Part shown: piece by piece, positions 1 to 6,096 of the stretch
How the letters are laid out: each line of letters opens with the position of its first letter
How positions within the stretch are numbered: the stretch's first letter is position 1
NCBI GenBank assembly: GCA_027030295.1
Contig: JALVFB010000213.1
Span: 1 to 9,660 of the forward strand
Length of the DNA: 9,660 nt
From: Hyphomicrobiales bacterium
Lineage (GTDB): Bacteria > Pseudomonadota > Alphaproteobacteria > Rhizobiales > Aestuariivirgaceae
Direction of reading: 5' to 3'
The notes under the pieces: model-generated
Database searches by the model: none
What the model saw: the letters and a program-made list of their open reading frames with translations, nothing else
Told to the model about the DNA's origin: nothing
Program-made: the position numbers and the translations under genes

Positions 1-149
1 TGGATTATGTGATGTTATTCAGCAAAACAGAACCCTCTTTCGTCAAACGATATTTTCCTTGGACACCAGTGGGCTTTCGCCGGAATGACGTATTGAATTC
101 GGGCGGGGCGCGGGGCGGTTTCACCGGTCAACCTTTGCGCAGCCTGGTA
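1..149. other. Non-coding left edge, downstream of the polysaccharide gene
   Basis: I see no credible gene here. The first 60 bases are clearly more AT-rich than the rest of the window, which suits an intergenic spacer. Positions 52-90 resemble a degenerate dispersed palindromic repeat, and 132-155 resembles the inverted repeat at 3538-3662; both are described separately. A GC-rich stretch of short G runs lies at about 100-118. No stem followed by a T run marks a terminator for the minus-strand gene that ends at 150. Confidence 0.6.
52..90. repeat. Possible degenerate REP-like intergenic repeat
   Basis: Read on the minus strand, this stretch begins CGTCATTCCGGCGAAAGCC. That resembles the widely dispersed intergenic palindromes of the type CGTCATTCC-(stem)-GCGAAAGC-(stem)-GGAATCC found in many proteobacteria. 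A small GGC-TTTC-GCC hairpin (72-81) is preserved, but the second half of the palindrome is degenerate. The family assignment comes from remembered general similarity and was not searched. Confidence 0.35.
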
Positions 150-2381
150 TCAGACCCGCGCCGCCCCCAGATGGGATGATGCCGCGGCGCCGGCGGAAGC
201 GTGGGTGCGGCGTTCGGCGCGCACAAGGCCGACCAGCCCCACCCCGGCACCGGCGAGAGAGGCGCGCAGGGATTCGGCCACACCTCCCATATCGGCCGTA
301 TATACCACGGCCACGCCATCGGCCAGCGGCATCAGGCTGGCTTGCGGCTGCAGGGGGAAGCGCGGCATGCCTTCCCACAACAGGATGACGTCATAATTCT
401 CTTCCAGCGCCTCCAGCAACTGCTTCATCAGGGGGGTGTGGAGATTGTCCGGCATGTCCGCCTGGCTGCCGGCGGCCACCACGTGCAGATGGCGCGCCGC
501 CCTGTCGGCATGCACCACCTCGGCGAAGCCGGCCCGGCCGTTCAGGAAATCGGCCAGCCCCTTGCCGGGAAAAAGCCGAGCCACGGGGCCCTCCGCCCCT
601 TGCGCATCCAGCAGGATGACGCGGTGTTCGGCGCCCAGGTCGCGCGCCGCCCGCAGCAGCACGTCCGCCGCCCTTTCCACTTCCAGCCCCAGCGGCGCGA
701 TGGCGAATTTCTGCGCTCCGCGTTCCTCGTGCCAGCGCGTCAGCAGCGCGGCGAGATCGCCGGCGTCGTGCGCCGCATCCGCGGGGTCTTCCCGCTTCGT
801 CATGGGGGCGGTTTTCGCCGTTTTGGCCGTGCCGAACATGGCGGAAGGCACGTCGGCCGCCCGCGCGGGCGTTGCGGGCGCGGCCGCCGCTGCGGATGCG
901 GATGACGCGGCCACCCCGGAAACCCGGCGCTGCTCCACCGCCCCTGGCGCCACGGCATGGGCGCTCATGGCTTCTTCCGCCGCCCTGACCGCGGCCATGA
1001 CCTCGAGAACGAAAGCCGTGCCCAGCCCCAGCATCAGGCCGGCCAGCACCGCCAGCATCATGATCGGCCCCTTCTTGGGAAACGACGGGACGGCGGGCAC
1101 GCCGGCGCGTTCGATGATGCGCGCCATGCCCGGCAGGGCCTGTTCCTGATTGCGGGTGGAGGCGTCCGTGTAGCGGGCAAGGAAGCTCTCCAGCAGTGAC
1201 CGCTGCGCCTTCGCCTCGCGCTCCAGCTCGCGCAGCTTCACCTCTTCCAGCGAGGCGTTGGAAACCGTCTTCTTCAATTTCTCCAGGCGCGTCTTCAGCT
1301 CGGCCTCACGCGCCGCGGCGATGCGCGCCTGCTGCTCCAGCGATTGCGCGATCTTGCGCGCCTCGACGTTGATCTGGCGCTTCAGGTCGGCCAGTTCGCG
1401 ACGCACGGCGCGCACCTTGGGATGATTGTCCAGATAGGTGGTCTGCAACTCCGCCAGGCGCCTCTTCAGCAATACCTGCTGCTCACGCAACCGCTGGATG
1501 AGCGGCGACTTCAGCACCTCGGCGGAACGATCCACCTCGCCGCGCCTGAGCATTCCGCGAATGGCCTTCGCGCGCGCCTCGGCCTGAGAGCGCTGCGCGG
1601 CGGCGCGCACGATCTGGGCGGAAAGCTCGCTCAGCTCCTGATTGTGCAGCTTGCTCTGGGTGCCCTGAAACAGTCCGGCCCGCGCGCGGTAGCGCTCCAC
1701 CGCCTTTTCCGCCTCCACCACTTTCTGGCGCAGTTTCTCGATCTGCTGCTTCAGCCATTCGCGCGCCTCGCCGGTGCGGCTCAGGCGGGTGTTGCGCGTC
1801 TGCTCCACATAGGCATCGGCCAGGGTGTTGACGATGCGCGCCGCCAGCTCCGGGGAGCCGGAGCTATACTGGATGATGACGACCTTGGTGTTGGGCAGGC
1901 TGTAAACCTTCAAATGTCTATACCAGGTGGTCAGCGCCCGCTGCTCCGGCGTTTGCCGCGCCGGATCGGGGCTGAAACCCAATTTCACCTTCAACCGCGA
2001 AAGGAAGCCCCGGTGGCGCTTCAGCGGATCGAACGCGGGGGTGCCGATGAGATTCAGCTTGCGCAGAACGGTCAGCGCCAGGTCGCGCGACTTCAGCACT
2101 TCGACCTGGCTGCGCACGTCACGCTCGGTGATCTGCCTGCTGGTGGCGGTGTTCGCGGCAATGCCGGTGTGGGTATAGGGCGTGTCCTCATAGTCGATGA
2201 GGATGCGGGAAGAGGCCGTGTAGACGGGTGAGGCCATGGTGATGAACAGATAGCCCAGGGCCGCGAACAACAGCGTGGTGAACAGCACCAGTTTCTTGCG
2301 GCGCAACAGAATGCCGCGCATCACGTCGCCCAACCCCACGGCGCCAATGCCGCCAGTCGCAATATGCGTGTTCGTGGTCAT
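150..2381 (-). CDS. Wzz/GumC/Wzc-type polysaccharide co-polymerase with degenerate kinase domain
   Basis: This 743-residue inner-membrane protein should control chain length or export of a surface or extracellular polysaccharide. Domains in order: a first membrane helix at about 30-50; a Wzz-type periplasmic domain; a long charged coiled-coil region at about 205-420; a proline-rich motif (VPAVPSFPKKGP, 428-439) leading into a second helix at about 438-462; an Ala/Pro-rich linker at about 465-535; and a P-loop-like cytoplasmic domain at about 545-720. That last domain has the fold pattern of bacterial tyrosine kinases (VILLDAQG at the Walker A' position, GLADFLNG, LLEALEENYDVILL). The Walker A glycine-lysine loop is absent, and the Walker B aspartate position reads LLWEGMP. 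No tyrosine cluster ends the protein. I chose the ATG at 2381 because GGAG lies 6 bases upstream; an earlier in-frame ATG at 2453 adds 24 residues without support. Polysaccharide identity cannot be told. Confidence 0.9.
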   Translation of the reverse strand: MTTNTHIATGGIGAVGLGDVMRGILLRRKKLVLFTTLLFAALGYLFITMASPVYTASSRILIDYEDTPYTHTGIAANTATSRQITERDVRSQVEVLKSRDLALTVLRKLNLIGTPAFDPLKRHRGFLSRLKVKLGFSPDPARQTPEQRALTTWYRHLKVYSLPNTKVVIIQYSSGSPELAARIVNTLADAYVEQTRNTRLSRTGEAREWLKQQIEKLRQKVVEAEKAVERYRARAGLFQGTQSKLHNQELSELSAQIVRAAAQRSQAEARAKAIRGMLRRGEVDRSAEVLKSPLIQRLREQQVLLKRRLAELQTTYLDNHPKVRAVRRELADLKRQINVEARKIAQSLEQQARIAAAREAELKTRLEKLKKTVSNASLEEVKLRELEREAKAQRSLLESFLARYTDASTRNQEQALPGMARIIERAGVPAVPSFPKKGPIMMLAVLAGLMLGLGTAFVLEVMAAVRAAEEAMSAHAVAPGAVEQRRVSGVAASSASAAAAAPATPARAADVPSAMFGTAKTAKTAPMTKREDPADAAHDAGDLAALLTRWHEERGAQKFAIAPLGLEVERAADVLLRAARDLGAEHRVILLDAQGAEGPVARLFPGKGLADFLNGRAGFAEVVHADRAARHLHVVAAGSQADMPDNLHTPLMKQLLEALEENYDVILLWEGMPRFPLQPQASLMPLADGVAVVYTADMGGVAESLRASLAGAGVGLVGLVRAERRTHASAGAAASSHLGAARV

Positions 2382-2620
2382 GTGCAACTCCGCCCATGAA
2401 ATGAAACCTTGCCTCGGCGCCTCGGCCCGAATATCCCCTGGGCATGGTCGCAAAACATGGTAAGCGAAGGATTAACGCCGGAGGAAACCGACCGGCCAGC
2501 GTATTTCGGCCTGCCGCCACGAATGGAAAATCCTCGTTCCGCCCCGCGCTTCCCGCCCATGCTCCCTGTTCACACACAATACCAGGTGGCCCAAACGGGG
2601 ATGCGGCGTGGCGGACAGTG

Positions 2621-2648
2621 CGAAAATTCACCGAGCGGCGAATTTTCG
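2621..2648. repeat. Perfect 9-base inverted repeat (hairpin or operator)
   Basis: CGAAAATTC (2621-2629) and GAATTTTCG (2640-2648) are exact reverse complements separated by 10 bases. It lies mid-way in the divergent control region, too far from either start codon to be a ribosome-site hairpin. It is not followed by a T run on either strand, so an operator-like site is more natural than a terminator. Confidence 0.45.
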
Positions 2649-2768
2649 TTCGGATTTTCGCGCCGGGAAAGGAAACGTGGCTTTTCCACAACACTCTCCC
2701 GAAGGTTGCGTAAATGTCTTCATGGCATTAATTTACCCCTGATGGCGGGGGTCGATCATGTCGCTCAA

Positions 2769-2789
2769 GGAAAATGCCGGGCATTTTCC
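2769..2789. promoter_or_regulatory. Perfect 21-base palindrome, operator candidate
   Basis: GGAAAATGCC (2769-2778) and GGCATTTTCC (2780-2789) are perfect reverse complements around one central G. The site lies 103 bases before the cold-shock ORF start and nearly 390 bases from the polysaccharide start. A perfect 10-base arm with a one-base centre is typical of a binding site for a dimeric repressor or activator, though it could also form a hairpin in RNA. No regulator can be named from the sequence. Confidence 0.45.
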
Positions 2790-2813
2790 ACCGCATCGCA
2801 AGACCGGTCTATA

Positions 2814-2825
2814 CAAACATGTTTG
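2814..2825. promoter_or_regulatory. 12-base palindrome CAAACATGTTTG
   Basis: CAAACATGTTTG is a perfect 12-base palindrome 67 bases before the cold-shock ORF start and 24 bases after the longer palindrome at 2769-2789. The preceding bases TATACA (2810-2815) partly resemble a -10 box, but no matching -35 element is at the right distance. It may be an operator or part of the transcript leader. Confidence 0.3.
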
Positions 2826-2892
2826 CATGGCCCAAACTCGATGGCGTGTCATTGTGCGCGAATCACTTGTTTGATGTGAGGGTGCATCCATA

Positions 2893-3519
2893 ATGCCGGG
2901 GGACAAGATGGACAGGACCGCAGTGGCCGCGGAGCGGGGTGACAACGCCGGGGAATCCGAGCTTCCGGCGCTTTCCGAACAGCGTGCGCAGATCGTTTAT
3001 GGACCGCCGCCGGACGAGGAGGTGACGTTATACCGCATCACCGGCTATGTGAAATGGTTCGACTCTTCCCGCGGGTTCGGCTTTCTGGTGCCGGACAATG
3101 GCATGCGGCGCGATGTGCTGCTGCATTTGAGCTGCCTGAAGAAATCCGGCTATGACGCGCCCCCGGAAGGAAGCTACGTGGAATGCATCGCCGCCCGTCG
3201 CGAAAAGGGCTATCAGGCGGTGCGCATCCTGAATCTGGACACGTCCACCGCCGTGGAGGATGGCGCGCGCAAACGCATGGCCGATGTCGTGGTGCGTCCC
3301 GAATCGGACTGGGTGGTGGCGCGCGTGAAATGGTTCAACCGGCCGAAGGGCTTCGGGTTCCTGATCGCGGATGGCGTGGAAGGCGACATCTTCCTGCACA
3401 TGAAGGTGCTGCGCAAGGCGGGGCTGGAGGAGCCCGAGCCGGGGGATGTGCTGGAAGTGCGTTATGGCCGCGGGCCGAAGGGCCTGATGGCGGCGGAAGC
3501 GCGCAAGAGTGGCGCTTGA
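2893..3519 (+). CDS. Double cold-shock-domain nucleic-acid-binding protein
   Basis: This 208-residue protein has two cold-shock domains, an arrangement common in alphaproteobacteria. Domain 1 spans about 51-116, with [12 protein letters not shown] containing the RNP1-type motif and DVLLHLS the RNP2-type motif. Domain 2 spans about 141-205, with [12 protein letters not shown] and DIFLHMK. The domains bind single-stranded RNA or DNA through these aromatic strands, so the protein probably acts as a cytoplasmic RNA chaperone or regulator. A charged 50-residue N-terminal extension has no recognised domain. The start is uncertain: ATG 2893 has GAGGG 10 bases upstream, whereas ATG 2908 (residue 6) has GGGGGA 4 bases upstream. 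The gene stands alone, divergent from the polysaccharide gene and convergent with the mutase gene. The palindromes upstream suggest regulated expression; whether cold, stress or growth phase controls it cannot be told. Confidence 0.92.
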   Translation: MPGDKMDRTAVAAERGDNAGESELPALSEQRAQIVYGPPPDEEVTLYRITGYVKWFDSSRGFGFLVPDNGMRRDVLLHLSCLKKSGYDAPPEGSYVECIAARREKGYQAVRILNLDTSTAVEDGARKRMADVVVRPESDWVVARVKWFNRPKGFGFLIADGVEGDIFLHMKVLRKAGLEEPEPGDVLEVRYGRGPKGLMAAEARKSGA

Positions 3520-3537
3520 GCTTCCATATCCATTCTC

Positions 3538-3662
3538 ATACCAGGATGCATAAAGAACCACCCACCGCCCCCCCCCGCCCCCGCCCAAGCCCTTGTTTTT
3601 CATAATTTGGGGGTCCAGGTGGGAGCGCGGCGCGGTGGGTGGTCATTTATGCATTCCGGTAT
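3538..3662. repeat. Imperfect 31-base inverted repeat element
   Basis: The left arm (3538-3568) starts ATACCAGGATGCATAAAG and ends ACCACCCACCGC. The reverse complement of the right arm (3632-3662) starts ATACCGGAATGCATAAAT and ends ACCACCCACCGC. By direct comparison 27 of 31 positions match, with mismatches at arm positions 6, 8, 18 and 19. The spacer is 63 bases and contains no gene. The whole 125-base unit could be a miniature inverted-repeat element, a bidirectional termination structure for the convergent genes, or a large RNA hairpin. No clear target-site duplication flanks it. Confidence 0.6.
3561..3586 (-). repeat. C9 tract; G-quadruplex-capable sequence on the minus strand
   Basis: The plus strand has nine consecutive C (3568-3576), then G, five C, G and three C. 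On the minus strand this gives G3, G5 and G9 runs separated by single C bases, enough for a four-tract G-quadruplex. The tract starts at the inner end of the left arm of the inverted repeat. It is non-coding, so length slippage would not shift a reading frame but might affect the local structure. Confidence 0.4.
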
Positions 3663-3893
3663 CAGATGGAAAAACGGACGGAATCCGACTTTCAGGCCCT
3701 TCGCGCTTCCGCGGCAGGGCCTGTGAGGTTGTGTGGCGGATGAAAGCCGCATTCCGCCCCTGTTTCCGGGCGCATGCGGGCCCGCCCCGGACGAACCGAT
3801 GGCGGCTTGCCGCATCGCCGCCCCATCAAGGTGAGGATGTTTCTCAACGAAGGATTATCGGAGCCCCTCGCCCGTCAACGAAATGGAGGGGGC

Positions 3894-3920
3894 GTTTTCT
3901 GCGCAAGCTGCGCCGCTACG
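3894..3920 (+). repeat. 27-base inverted repeat, intergenic copy
   Basis: The plus strand here starts GTTTTCTGCGCAAGCTG and ends CGCCGCTACG. It is identical over 27 bases to the minus strand at 5596-5622, inside the protease gene. A match this long is not expected by chance in a window of this size. It lies 21 bases past the stop codon of the mutase gene, so the two copies flank that gene in inverted orientation. Outside the 27 bases the flanks diverge quickly. Confidence 0.75.
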
Positions 3921-3941
3921 GGTGGACAGGGCCGGGGCCAT

Positions 3942-5477
3942 TCAGCCCAGCGGACCGGCCTGGGGCAGATCCTGCAACATTTCGCGGATATGGGCGAGGG
4001 TGGCGTCGCGGGCCTGTTCCGAGGCGGGGCTTTCGCAGACGACGACCAGCTCCGGAGCGTTGGAGCTGGCGCGCACCAGGCCCCAGGTGCCGTCTTCCAA
4101 TGTGAAGCGCACGCCGTTGACCGTGTTCATGTCCACGATGCGCTGGCCCGCCACCGGTTCGCCGCTTTCCGCCAGCGCCCGGTAATGCGCGGTCACGCGC
4201 TCGACCACGGCGTATTTCTCCTCGTCCGGACAATGGGCCTTCAGGGTATCGGTGGCCCAGGTCTTCGGCAGGGCGCGCTTCAGGTCGGCCATGCGCATGT
4301 CCGGCGCGGCGTCCAGCATGTGCAGCACGGCGATGGCCGAGACGATGCCGTCGTCATAGCCCAGCCCCACGGGCGGGCGGAAGAAGAAATGGCCCGATTT
4401 CTCGAAACCGGCGATGGCGCCGATCTCCGTGGTGCGGCGCTTGATGTAGGAGTGCCCGGTCTTGAAGTATTCCGTCCGCGCGCCCAGCCGCCCGAGCTCC
4501 GGGTCGGTGGCGAACAGGCCGGTGGACTTCACGTCCACCACGAATTTCGCCCCCGGAAAACGCCGCGCCAGATCGCGGGCGATGAGCACGCCGATCTTGT
4601 CGGCGAAGATCTCCTCGCCCTCGTCGTCCACCACGCCGCAGCGGTCGCCGTCGCCGTCGAAGCCCAGCGCCAGGTCGGCGCCGCTTTCGCGCACCGCGCG
4701 CGCCATGTCGTCCAGCATCTCGCGCGCTTCCGGATTGGGGTTGTAGTGCGGAAAGGAATGATCGGGCCGGCAATGCAGCTCCACCACTTCCGCGCCCATG
4801 GCGCGCAGCACGTCCGGCGCGAACAGCCCGGCGGTGCCGTTGCCGCAGGCGCAGACGACCTTCAGATTGCGCTTCAGCCGGCCGCCGCGCCGGATCAGGT
4901 CGTCGATGTAGCGCCGGCGCATGTCGGGATGGAACACCAGCCGGCCGCCCTCGCGCATTTCCACCCGGCCATTGAGCACGATGTCCTTCAGCCGCGCCAT
5001 CTCGTCCGGGCCGAAGGTGAGCGGTGGCTGCGCGCCCATCTTCACGCCCGTCCAGCCGTTGTCGTTGTGCGAGGCGGTGACCATGGCCACGCCCGGCACG
5101 TTCAGCGCGAACTGCGCGAAATAGGCCATGGGCGAAAGCGCCAGGCCGATGTCGTGCACCGTGCAGCCGGCGGCCATGAGGCCGGTGATGAGCGCCTGCT
5201 TTATCTGACCGGAATAGGAGCGGTAATCGTGCCCCACCACCACGTGCGGCTTCACCCCCAGTTCGAAGAGCAGCGTGCCCAGCCCCAGGCCAAGCAGGCG
5301 CACGCCAGGCAGGTTGATTTCGCTCACCGGCGCGCCCGTCGCCTTGTCCTCGCCGAAAAACAGCCAGCGGGCGTCGTATTCGCGAAAGCCGGTGGGTTTC
5401 ACCAGCGGCAGGACTTCATAATCCGGCGTGTTGGGCGCGATGTCGGCGCGCGGCGTCAGCCAGTCGGTGGCGCTCAT
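3942..5477 (-). CDS. Phosphomannomutase/phosphoglucomutase (AlgC-like)
   Basis: This 511-residue cytoplasmic enzyme of the alpha-D-phosphohexomutase family interconverts the 6- and 1-phosphates of mannose or glucose, supplying sugar nucleotides for polysaccharide, LPS or related glycans. All four family loops are visible (numbered from the ATG at 5477): the phosphoserine loop TASHNDNGWTG with Ser at 136; the metal loop DGDGDR at 274-279; the sugar-recognition loop FEKSGH at 358-363; and the C-terminal phosphate loop RASSNAPEL at 469-477. The last resembles the RASNTTP form of Pseudomonas AlgC more than RPSGTEP, favouring a PMM/PGM. An upstream GTG at 5522 would add 15 residues, but ATG 5477 has GGGGA 8 bases before it. 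The gene lies 83 bases downstream of the protease on the same strand. Dual substrate use is likely but not provable here. Confidence 0.9.
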   Translation of the reverse strand: MSATDWLTPRADIAPNTPDYEVLPLVKPTGFREYDARWLFFGEDKATGAPVSEINLPGVRLLGLGLGTLLFELGVKPHVVVGHDYRSYSGQIKQALITGLMAAGCTVHDIGLALSPMAYFAQFALNVPGVAMVTASHNDNGWTGVKMGAQPPLTFGPDEMARLKDIVLNGRVEMREGGRLVFHPDMRRRYIDDLIRRGGRLKRNLKVVCACGNGTAGLFAPDVLRAMGAEVVELHCRPDHSFPHYNPNPEAREMLDDMARAVRESGADLALGFDGDGDRCGVVDDEGEEIFADKIGVLIARDLARRFPGAKFVVDVKSTGLFATDPELGRLGARTEYFKTGHSYIKRRTTEIGAIAGFEKSGHFFFRPPVGLGYDDGIVSAIAVLHMLDAAPDMRMADLKRALPKTWATDTLKAHCPDEEKYAVVERVTAHYRALAESGEPVAGQRIVDMNTVNGVRFTLEDGTWGLVRASSNAPELVVVCESPASEQARDATLAHIREMLQDLPQAGPLG

Positions 5478-5560
5478 GATGGTTTTCCCCGCAAGCAGAA
5501 TCCCTGCACGACCCACCTTCACCGGGCCGCGTCATCATGACAAGAACGCGCAACCGCCCC

Positions 5561-5998
5561 TCAGTCAACCAGTCGCAGCGTGTTTGCGTTCACCACGTAG
5601 CGGCGCAGCTTGCGCAGAAAACTCATGCCGAGGAGCACATGGCGCAGCGCTCTCTTCGGCATCACCAACGCTTCGACATCATCCACTCTCACACCATTTA
5701 TCTCCACCCGCCGCAGGCGCGTGAAGGCGGCCATGGCCTTGCCGTTGGCCGTCCAGACGGGATGGTTGAACCGCAGATAGGTGGGATGCAGCCCCATGCG
5801 CCGGGCTTCCTCGTAGGGAATGGCCACGACGGTGGCGCCGGTATCGATGATGGCGGTGGTGGGCGTGCCGTTGATGTAGGCGCGGGCTACGAAATGGCCG
5901 TTCTCGCTGGCTTTCAGCTCCGTCCAGCCGGCTTGCGCCGGCATCGCGGCAAGAACGCCCAGCCCCAGCGCAAGCAGGATGTTCCGTATGCGATGCAT
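5561..5998 (-). CDS. Retropepsin-like aspartic protease, secreted or membrane-anchored
   Basis: This 145-residue protein starts with a signal-like segment (MHRIRNILLALGLGVLAA), with a likely cleavage after AQA at residue 23. The mature part matches the short clan AA aspartic protease type found in many proteobacteria: AIIDTGATVVAIP with the catalytic DTG at 52-54, then LLGMSFL (122-128) near the C-terminus, which builds the second half of the single-domain fold. Such enzymes work as dimers, because each chain gives one catalytic aspartate. It should act in the periplasm; the substrate is unknown. The start is supported by AAGGAG 8 bases before ATG 5998. Codons for residues 126-135 (SFLRKLRRYV) lie in the 27-base repeat also found at 3894-3920. 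It sits between cobS and the mutase gene without an obvious functional tie to either. Confidence 0.85.
   Translation of the reverse strand: MHRIRNILLALGLGVLAAMPAQAGWTELKASENGHFVARAYINGTPTTAIIDTGATVVAIPYEEARRMGLHPTYLRFNHPVWTANGKAMAAFTRLRRVEINGVRVDDVEALVMPKRALRHVLLGMSFLRKLRRYVVNANTLRLVD
5596..5622 (-). repeat. 27-base inverted repeat, copy inside the protease gene
   Basis: This is the second copy of the repeat at 3894-3920, in the opposite orientation and identical at all 27 bases. Here it is coding: on the minus strand it gives protease residues 126-135. Because it follows the conserved LLGM motif of the family and stays in frame, this copy is probably the original and the intergenic one the derivative. 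Confidence 0.75.
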
Positions 5999-6076
5999 GC
6001 CTCATTCTCCTTCCCTGGCGGTCCCGCGCATGGTGCCGGAAGATGGTGCGCAACAGGGACTAACAACCCATGAATG

Positions 6077-6096
6077 CAAAAGGGCGACGACGGCCC
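6077..6096 (-). terminator. Weak terminator candidate after cobS
   Basis: On the minus strand, GGGC, a 7-base loop, and GCCC are followed directly by TTTT. The stem is only four bases, so efficiency would be low. It lies 66 to 85 bases past the cobS stop and before the protease start. A second small stem, GAAGC-N6-GCTTC, is at 6127-6142, with T5 on the minus strand about 11 bases later. Either or both might separate cobS from the protease gene; readthrough is equally possible. Confidence 0.3.

Larger units (their letters stand above)
2382..2892. promoter_or_regulatory. Divergent control region between polysaccharide and cold-shock genes
   Basis: This 511-base region separates two divergent genes, so it must hold promoters for both. 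It is less GC-rich than the flanking genes. I found no gene: the open frames here lack family-like sequence and good ribosome sites. It contains several inverted repeats, listed separately (2621-2648, 2769-2789, 2814-2825), and a looser one, GTAAAT-N15-ATTTAC, at 2710-2736. GGAAAA/TTTTCC half-sites recur at 2525, 2671-2687 and 2769-2789. No -35/-10 pair was convincing on either strand, so I mark no promoter. Confidence 0.5.
3520..3941. other. Convergent intergenic region with repeats, no gene seen
   Basis: These 422 bases lie between the 3' ends of the cold-shock gene and the mutase gene. They hold an imperfect 31-base inverted repeat (3538-3662), a C-rich tract (3561-3586) and one copy of a 27-base repeat (3894-3920). 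No recognisable coding sequence was found. A plus-strand open frame over 3593-4105 has no protein-like character and runs into the antisense of the mutase gene. A T5 run at 3596-3600 follows only a very weak stem, so no confident terminator is called. Confidence 0.6.

Noticed and set aside
1344..2231. A 295-codon open frame on the plus strand
   Set aside because: It is antisense to the coiled-coil region of the polysaccharide co-polymerase and shows no family motifs.
2409..2879. A 156-codon open frame in the divergent intergenic region
   Set aside because: It spans the inverted repeats, lacks a good ribosome site and has no recognisable domain. Base composition differs from the real genes.
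3592..3600. T run as a terminator of the cold-shock gene
   Set aside because: Only a three-base stem precedes the T5 run, too weak to call.
2465..3857. Shared CGAAGGATTA at 2465-2474 and 3848-3857
   Set aside because: Ten-base matches are expected many times by chance in a window of this size, and the flanks do not extend the match convincingly.
3921..4105. Pseudogene fragment of the protease beside the intergenic 27-base repeat
   Set aside because: Similarity stops at the edges of the 27 bases; the following bases agree only weakly even with a gap, so a gene fragment is not supported.
3774..5540. A 588-codon open frame on the plus strand
   Set aside because: It is antisense to the mutase gene, which has complete family motifs. 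The plus-strand translation is rich in His, Arg, Ala and Gln without any domain, as expected for an antisense shadow in GC-rich DNA.
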